Positions 6,531-9,037 of a DNA stretch of 9,037 bases are shown piece after piece. The stretch spans positions 1 to 9,037 of the forward strand of contig JAHQWY010000132.1 of NCBI GenBank assembly GCA_029856445.1, written 5' to 3'. Each line of letters starts with the position of its first letter. Within the stretch, counting starts at the first letter, position 1. Made by a program: the position numbers and the translations under genes. The notes beneath the pieces are model-generated. The model did not search any database. It saw nothing but the letters and a program-made list of their open reading frames with translations, and had not been told where the DNA came from. The stretch comes from Promethearchaeia archaeon (GTDB lineage: Archaea; Asgardarchaeota; Lokiarchaeia; Sigyniarchaeales; SOKP01).

Positions 6531-6923
6531 ATGAATCCTAAAGATTTCCTTGAAAAATTGAATAGTGTACGGGAATTAATGTCTGAAGAAAAATATTCTG
6601 ACGCTATGAAAATTTTGGATGACTTGAAGAATATAGAAAAAAGCAGTGGTATCAATTATAATTATGATTTGATACATCAACTATATCAATTAGATTCTAA
6701 TTGTAGGTCAGCTTTTAATCAAAAAATAATTCTCGAACAACTTAAAAGAATTTCATTTGAGAGGACATTGTTATCTTTTAAGGAGTTTAATCAGCTATTA
6801 AAAGAGAAAAGTGGTTTAAATCTTCCCGAACAAATTTTAAGACGGGAAATTGAACTCCTAATTCTAAGGAATCTTGTAAATTGCGAATTAAAAGGAGACC
6901 AAGTAATCTTATCTTCCCCTTAA
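6531..6923 (+). CDS. Hypothetical helical protein with possible PCI-like winged-helix end
   Basis: I do not recognise this 130-residue protein by name. Residues 1-36 form helices with a TPR/HAT-like look (EEKYSDAMKILDDLKN, 19-34). Residues 44-70 continue as helix. The last 60 residues read as a winged helix: ISFERTLLSFKEFNQLLKEK (74-93), a turn, PEQILRREIELLILRNLVNC (99-118), then a short beta-wing (ELKGDQVILSS). Helical repeats followed by a winged helix whose last helix reads xIxxLIxxGLIxGxIxxxxxxV is the pattern of PCI domains (proteasome lid, COP9, eIF3), though this protein is far shorter. The wing could instead be a DNA-binding fold. There is no signal peptide or membrane span. It is flanked by Nfu and the MglA-like GTPase on the same strand, with gaps of 81 and 101 bases. 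The fold is inference. Confidence 0.75.
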   Translation: MNPKDFLEKLNSVRELMSEEKYSDAMKILDDLKNIEKSSGINYNYDLIHQLYQLDSNCRSAFNQKIILEQLKRISFERTLLSFKEFNQLLKEKSGLNLPEQILRREIELLILRNLVNCELKGDQVILSSP

Positions 6924-6957
6924 TTAATATTACAAATAATTGATTTTATCTTCATAA

Positions 6958-6973
6958 AAAAACCTCGGTTTTT
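6958..6973 (+). terminator. Possible hairpin terminator upstream of the GTPase gene
   Basis: AAAAACC (6958-6964) and GGTTTTT (6967-6973) are perfect 7-base complements separated by TC, so about 6 pairs with a 4-base loop can form. It lies 34 bases after the stop of the 130-residue gene and ends in five Ts. It may terminate that gene and insulate the GTPase gene, whose start is 52 bases further on. Confidence 0.35.
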
Positions 6974-6982
6974 AAAAAGCTA

Positions 6983-7009
6983 TTTTTAAACATGAAAGTA
7001 AACATGTTT
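6983..7009 (+). promoter_or_regulatory. Promoter and repeated AAACATG sites before the GTPase gene
   Basis: TTTTTAAA at 6983-6990 is a TATA-like block 35-42 bases before the TTG start, implying a leader of roughly 10-15 bases. AAACATG occurs at 6988-6994 and again at 7000-7006. The second copy forms the palindrome AAACATGTTT (7000-7009). The copies overlap the TATA block and the likely start-site region, where archaeal repressors commonly bind. In AT-rich DNA a chance origin is possible. Confidence 0.3.
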
Positions 7010-7024
7010 TAAGTTGAGTTATAT

Positions 7025-7618
7025 TTGATCATTGACCATGTTGACAAGACAATAAGCATTAAAGTAGTTTATTTTGGACCGGCATTATCAGGGAAGACTA
7101 CTTCAATTAAGACTTTGTTCTCTCATTTTGGGAAAGAAGAAAAAATACTTAGCATTGAAAGTACGGTAAATCGTACTCTCTTTTTTGATTATGGGGTAGT
7201 TTCCTTTCAAAATCAAGATTGGATTCTGAAAGTTAGTGTGTATACTACTACTGGTCAAAATTTCTACTTAATAACTAGACCAATTACGTTAAAGGCTGTT
7301 GATGGAATTATATTTGTTCTCGACTCACAAGAAGAAGTTTACGAGCGAAATATGATTTCCTGGAAGGAATTAATCTCTTATTTTGGTGATTCACTTGGAG
7401 ATCTGCCAATTTTAGTTGCTTTCAATAAACAAGATTTACCAAATAAATTCCCTTCAACAACATTCTTAAGACAAATTGATTTTCATAAATACAAAAATAT
7501 TGATTCAAGGTATACTATCGCTATAAGTGGAGAAGGTGTTCTGGAGTGTTTCGAAGATATTCTAAGACTAATTTTGAAAAAATATTATGATCATAAATTA
7601 ATCTCAGCAGTAAATTAA
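7025..7618 (+). CDS. MglA-like small Ras-superfamily GTPase
   Basis: A 197-residue GTPase that aligns well with bacterial and archaeal MglA. The P-loop is G18-PALS-GKT25. The switch I region has NRTLFFDY (49-56), which corresponds to the DRTLFFDF hallmark of MglA with its built-in arginine finger (R50 here) and Mg-binding threonine (T51). G3 is TTGQ (75-78) where MglA has VPGQ; Q78 is kept, and the Asp of the usual DxxG is absent as in MglA. G4 is NKQD (134-137) and G5 is around ISGEG (167-171). There is no lipidation motif or membrane span, so it is probably a cytoplasmic molecular switch. MglA normally pairs with a roadblock protein (MglB); none is in the window. TTG at 7025 is the only usable start, since an in-frame stop lies 13-15 bases upstream. 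It converges on the arrestin-like gene, 18 bases apart. Confidence 0.93.
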   Translation: MIIDHVDKTISIKVVYFGPALSGKTTSIKTLFSHFGKEEKILSIESTVNRTLFFDYGVVSFQNQDWILKVSVYTTTGQNFYLITRPITLKAVDGIIFVLDSQEEVYERNMISWKELISYFGDSLGDLPILVAFNKQDLPNKFPSTTFLRQIDFHKYKNIDSRYTIAISGEGVLECFEDILRLILKKYYDHKLISAVN

Positions 7619-7632
7619 TTTACTCTAATTAT

Positions 7633-7647
7633 GCTTTTAGAAAAAGC
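7633..7647. terminator. Small hairpin between converging GTPase and arrestin-like genes
   Basis: GCTTTT (7633-7638) and AAAAGC (7642-7647) form a perfect 6-base stem with a 3-base loop, covering the stop of the minus-strand gene and lying 14 bases past the GTPase stop. It could act for both converging transcripts, but no long T-run follows on either strand, so the call is weak. Confidence 0.25.
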
Positions 7648-8851
7648 TTGTTGTTGATACAGGTGATTGAATCCTAATACTTTGTTGTGTATTATCTTCT
7701 AATATTGAAATTAAAGCTGAAATGTCTTGCTTGATTTCATAAATAATTTCTTTTTCTTCACCCTTTTCCCATGTATTAAATCCAGTTAAATTAGGAGATG
7801 TTTCGAATAAACCCTCTTGTAGTCCTAATATTTTAATTGTAACACCATGAAGAACCTTTTTAGAGATATTTTTAATTCGTAATATATATTTATCGATGTC
7901 AGAATCAATCGAAATTACTTTATAGATTTTTTGAAACTTGGACGAAACTCCATCAAATAAAGATGATGCTCCAGCATTTCCACTTGCAAACAAATCCACT
8001 CCGACTTTTTCTTCAACCAAAGGAGTAGACGCTATATATATAGGGACTTCAAATCTAATCGGTTCAACTCCAAATTCTGGTTTCTTCTTTCCAATGAATA
8101 AAAGTTTCCATTGTGTATATGCTCCATATCTAAAACCAAACTGCTCTTTTTCGGATGGAGAATATATAAAATTATAGGACGGTTCAGCAATCTCGGGAAC
8201 TTTAAGTAATAGGAATTCTTTTTCAAAATTTGTAGTTCGAACATCTCCAGCGATAGCGGGAGGTAATTCATCAACTTTACTACAAGTTTGCCCGTAGGCC
8301 TCGCAATAACAAACAATATTTGCATCTTGTAATAACCTTACTTCGAAATCTCTCAGTTCATCTGAAGAAAAGTTGATTTTAATCGTTTCTCCAGGTTTAA
8401 ATACATCCTTACTTAGCAAAATATTTAATCCTGATATAGAAAATGAGATTGGTTTTGGAATTTTTGCTTGGAAGCCGGAATCTTTTGCCTTTATCTCAAT
8501 ATCATGGGATTTGTTAATAACTAAATCATCTTCTGGATTGAGAGGATTAGGTTGTCTTAATATTAATTTTAGATGATAATTTAAGTTTCTGTTTTTAATA
8601 GTAGGAACTACGTTAGTTTTGATTAAAATAGATTTCTCTCTAATATACTTTCCTGCTTCAAAGCTTCCTTTTGAAAATATTTCTTCTTTTGAGACTTGTA
8701 CCTCTTTTTGACAAGGAGGATTTGTAATTAATCTAATGCCACTCCATAAAATATCAGTGTCTTCTTCAAAATTGAATTGAGTTCTGATATTTAATTTGTC
8801 TCCAATAAATACAGAACCATTATTCAAATCAGTTAACTGTAAATTTACCAA
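7637..8851 (-). CDS. Arrestin-like double beta-sandwich protein with third C-terminal beta domain
   Basis: A 404-residue, strand-rich protein with no signal peptide or membrane span, so probably cytoplasmic. I read three domains. Domain 1 (about 1-123) has VFIGDKLNIRTQFNF (14-28), GSFEAGKY (62-69) and YHLKLIL (92-98), ending in a strand at 116-121. Domain 2 (about 135-273) repeats the plan: VFKPGETIKINF (150-161), EKEFLLLKVPE (210-220), YTQWKLLFIG (245-254) and a closing strand FEVPIYI (267-273). The order YxPGExIxGxI, FEAG or FEF with a proline-ended strand, YxLxL, closing strand is typical of arrestin-N and arrestin-C domains. After a Gly/Ser-rich linker (288-303), a third beta domain (308-393) resembles a CARDB/Ig-like sandwich. 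Arrestins bridge membrane cargo and trafficking machinery in eukaryotes; the role here is unknown. Cysteines at C47, C181, C183 and C190 are few and scattered. TTG is the only start. The fold call is inference. Confidence 0.8.
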   Translation of the reverse strand: MVNLQLTDLNNGSVFIGDKLNIRTQFNFEEDTDILWSGIRLITNPPCQKEVQVSKEEIFSKGSFEAGKYIREKSILIKTNVVPTIKNRNLNYHLKLILRQPNPLNPEDDLVINKSHDIEIKAKDSGFQAKIPKPISFSISGLNILLSKDVFKPGETIKINFSSDELRDFEVRLLQDANIVCYCEAYGQTCSKVDELPPAIAGDVRTTNFEKEFLLLKVPEIAEPSYNFIYSPSEKEQFGFRYGAYTQWKLLFIGKKKPEFGVEPIRFEVPIYIASTPLVEEKVGVDLFASGNAGASSLFDGVSSKFQKIYKVISIDSDIDKYILRIKNISKKVLHGVTIKILGLQEGLFETSPNLTGFNTWEKGEEKEIIYEIKQDISALISILEDNTQQSIRIQSPVSTTSFF

Positions 8852-8871
8852 GTCTATAAAGATTCTATGAT

Positions 8872-8881
8872 ATTTTTTATA
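8872..8881 (-). promoter_or_regulatory. TATA-like promoter of the arrestin-like gene
   Basis: On the minus strand TATAAAAAAT lies 21-30 bases before the TTG start at 8851, the spacing expected for a leaderless transcript. No Shine-Dalgarno motif is present between it and the start. Further copies of TTTTATAAAAA occur at 8886-8896 and 8904-8914, so the true TATA box could be one of those, which would give a leader of some 15-35 bases. Confidence 0.4.
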
Positions 8882-8921
8882 TTAATTTTATAAAAAGATA
8901 GATTTTTATAAAAACTTTTTA

Positions 8922-8935
8922 TTATCAATTGATAA
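8922..8935. repeat. 14-base perfect palindrome TTATCAATTGATAA
   Basis: TTATCAA and TTGATAA meet to form a perfect 14-base palindrome 70 bases upstream of the arrestin-like start. A further TTATCAA half lies at 8978-8984, and ATCAATTG recurs near 9011. It could be a dimeric regulator's operator for the minus-strand gene or for a gene beyond the right edge. The AT-rich background makes such palindromes fairly common. Confidence 0.3.
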
Positions 8936-9037
8936 GATTTAACGATAGAGATAATACCTTTTTTTCTTTAAGATTTTTTATCAAATATGTTAACTTTTCT
9001 ATTTATTTTCATCAATTGTATACTTCTATGAATTGAT

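Noticed and set aside
8032..8325. Same-strand 97-codon frame within the arrestin-like gene
   Set aside because: It is a shifted frame inside a continuous beta-domain coding sequence. A frameshift is unlikely because the main frame stays intact throughout.
8968..9037. Minus-strand frame open from the right edge, 22 residues ending FDKKS
   Set aside because: This could be the tail of a gene beyond the edge, but a frame this short is easily due to chance, and no family motif is visible.

Overview
This strongly AT-rich window most likely comes from an archaeon, and a Lokiarchaeia-like Asgard lineage is my best guess. The ribosomal protein at 2402-3034 is the archaeal/eukaryotic uL16 (L10e) type. 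Starts lack strong Shine-Dalgarno sites, and several have a TATA-like block about 25 bases upstream. A MglA-type Ras-superfamily GTPase sits beside a protein that reads like an arrestin-type double beta-sandwich. The Asgard assignment is inference; archaeal origin is well supported.

Left part (1-2232): the C-terminal tail of an iron-sulfur protein (HdrC/ferredoxin-like) runs in from the left edge. It converges, with 4 bases between, on an SDR oxidoreductase. The SDR lies 61 bases downstream of a radical SAM enzyme with an extra C-terminal cysteine cluster. The two minus-strand genes could be one transcript.

Middle (2233-5786): a 169-base divergent promoter region leads to uL16/L10e. It is followed by a TTG-started relative of the alpha subunit of ADP-forming acyl-CoA synthetase that appears to lack the catalytic phospho-histidine loop. 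This converges on an unrecognised 415-residue protein with a two-helix membrane hairpin and a cysteine-rich C-terminal domain.

Right part (5787-9037): a 432-base AT-rich gap holds only a doubtful mini-ORF with one hydrophobic helix. Then come three plus-strand genes, each with its own upstream spacing: a stand-alone Nfu iron-sulfur carrier, a 130-residue helical protein with a possible PCI-like winged-helix end, and the MglA-like GTPase. The GTPase converges on the arrestin-like gene. The last 186 bases are AT-rich non-coding sequence with a 14-base palindrome.

There is no sign of CRISPR, insertion sequences, tRNA or rRNA. The genes do not form one obvious pathway. The left half is metabolic (SDR, radical SAM, acyl-CoA synthetase relative) and Nfu would serve iron-sulfur enzymes such as the radical SAM protein. 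The right half, with GTPase, arrestin-like, PCI-like and membrane-hairpin proteins, is the part most likely to hold undescribed cell biology. Those functional links are inferred from folds and proximity only.
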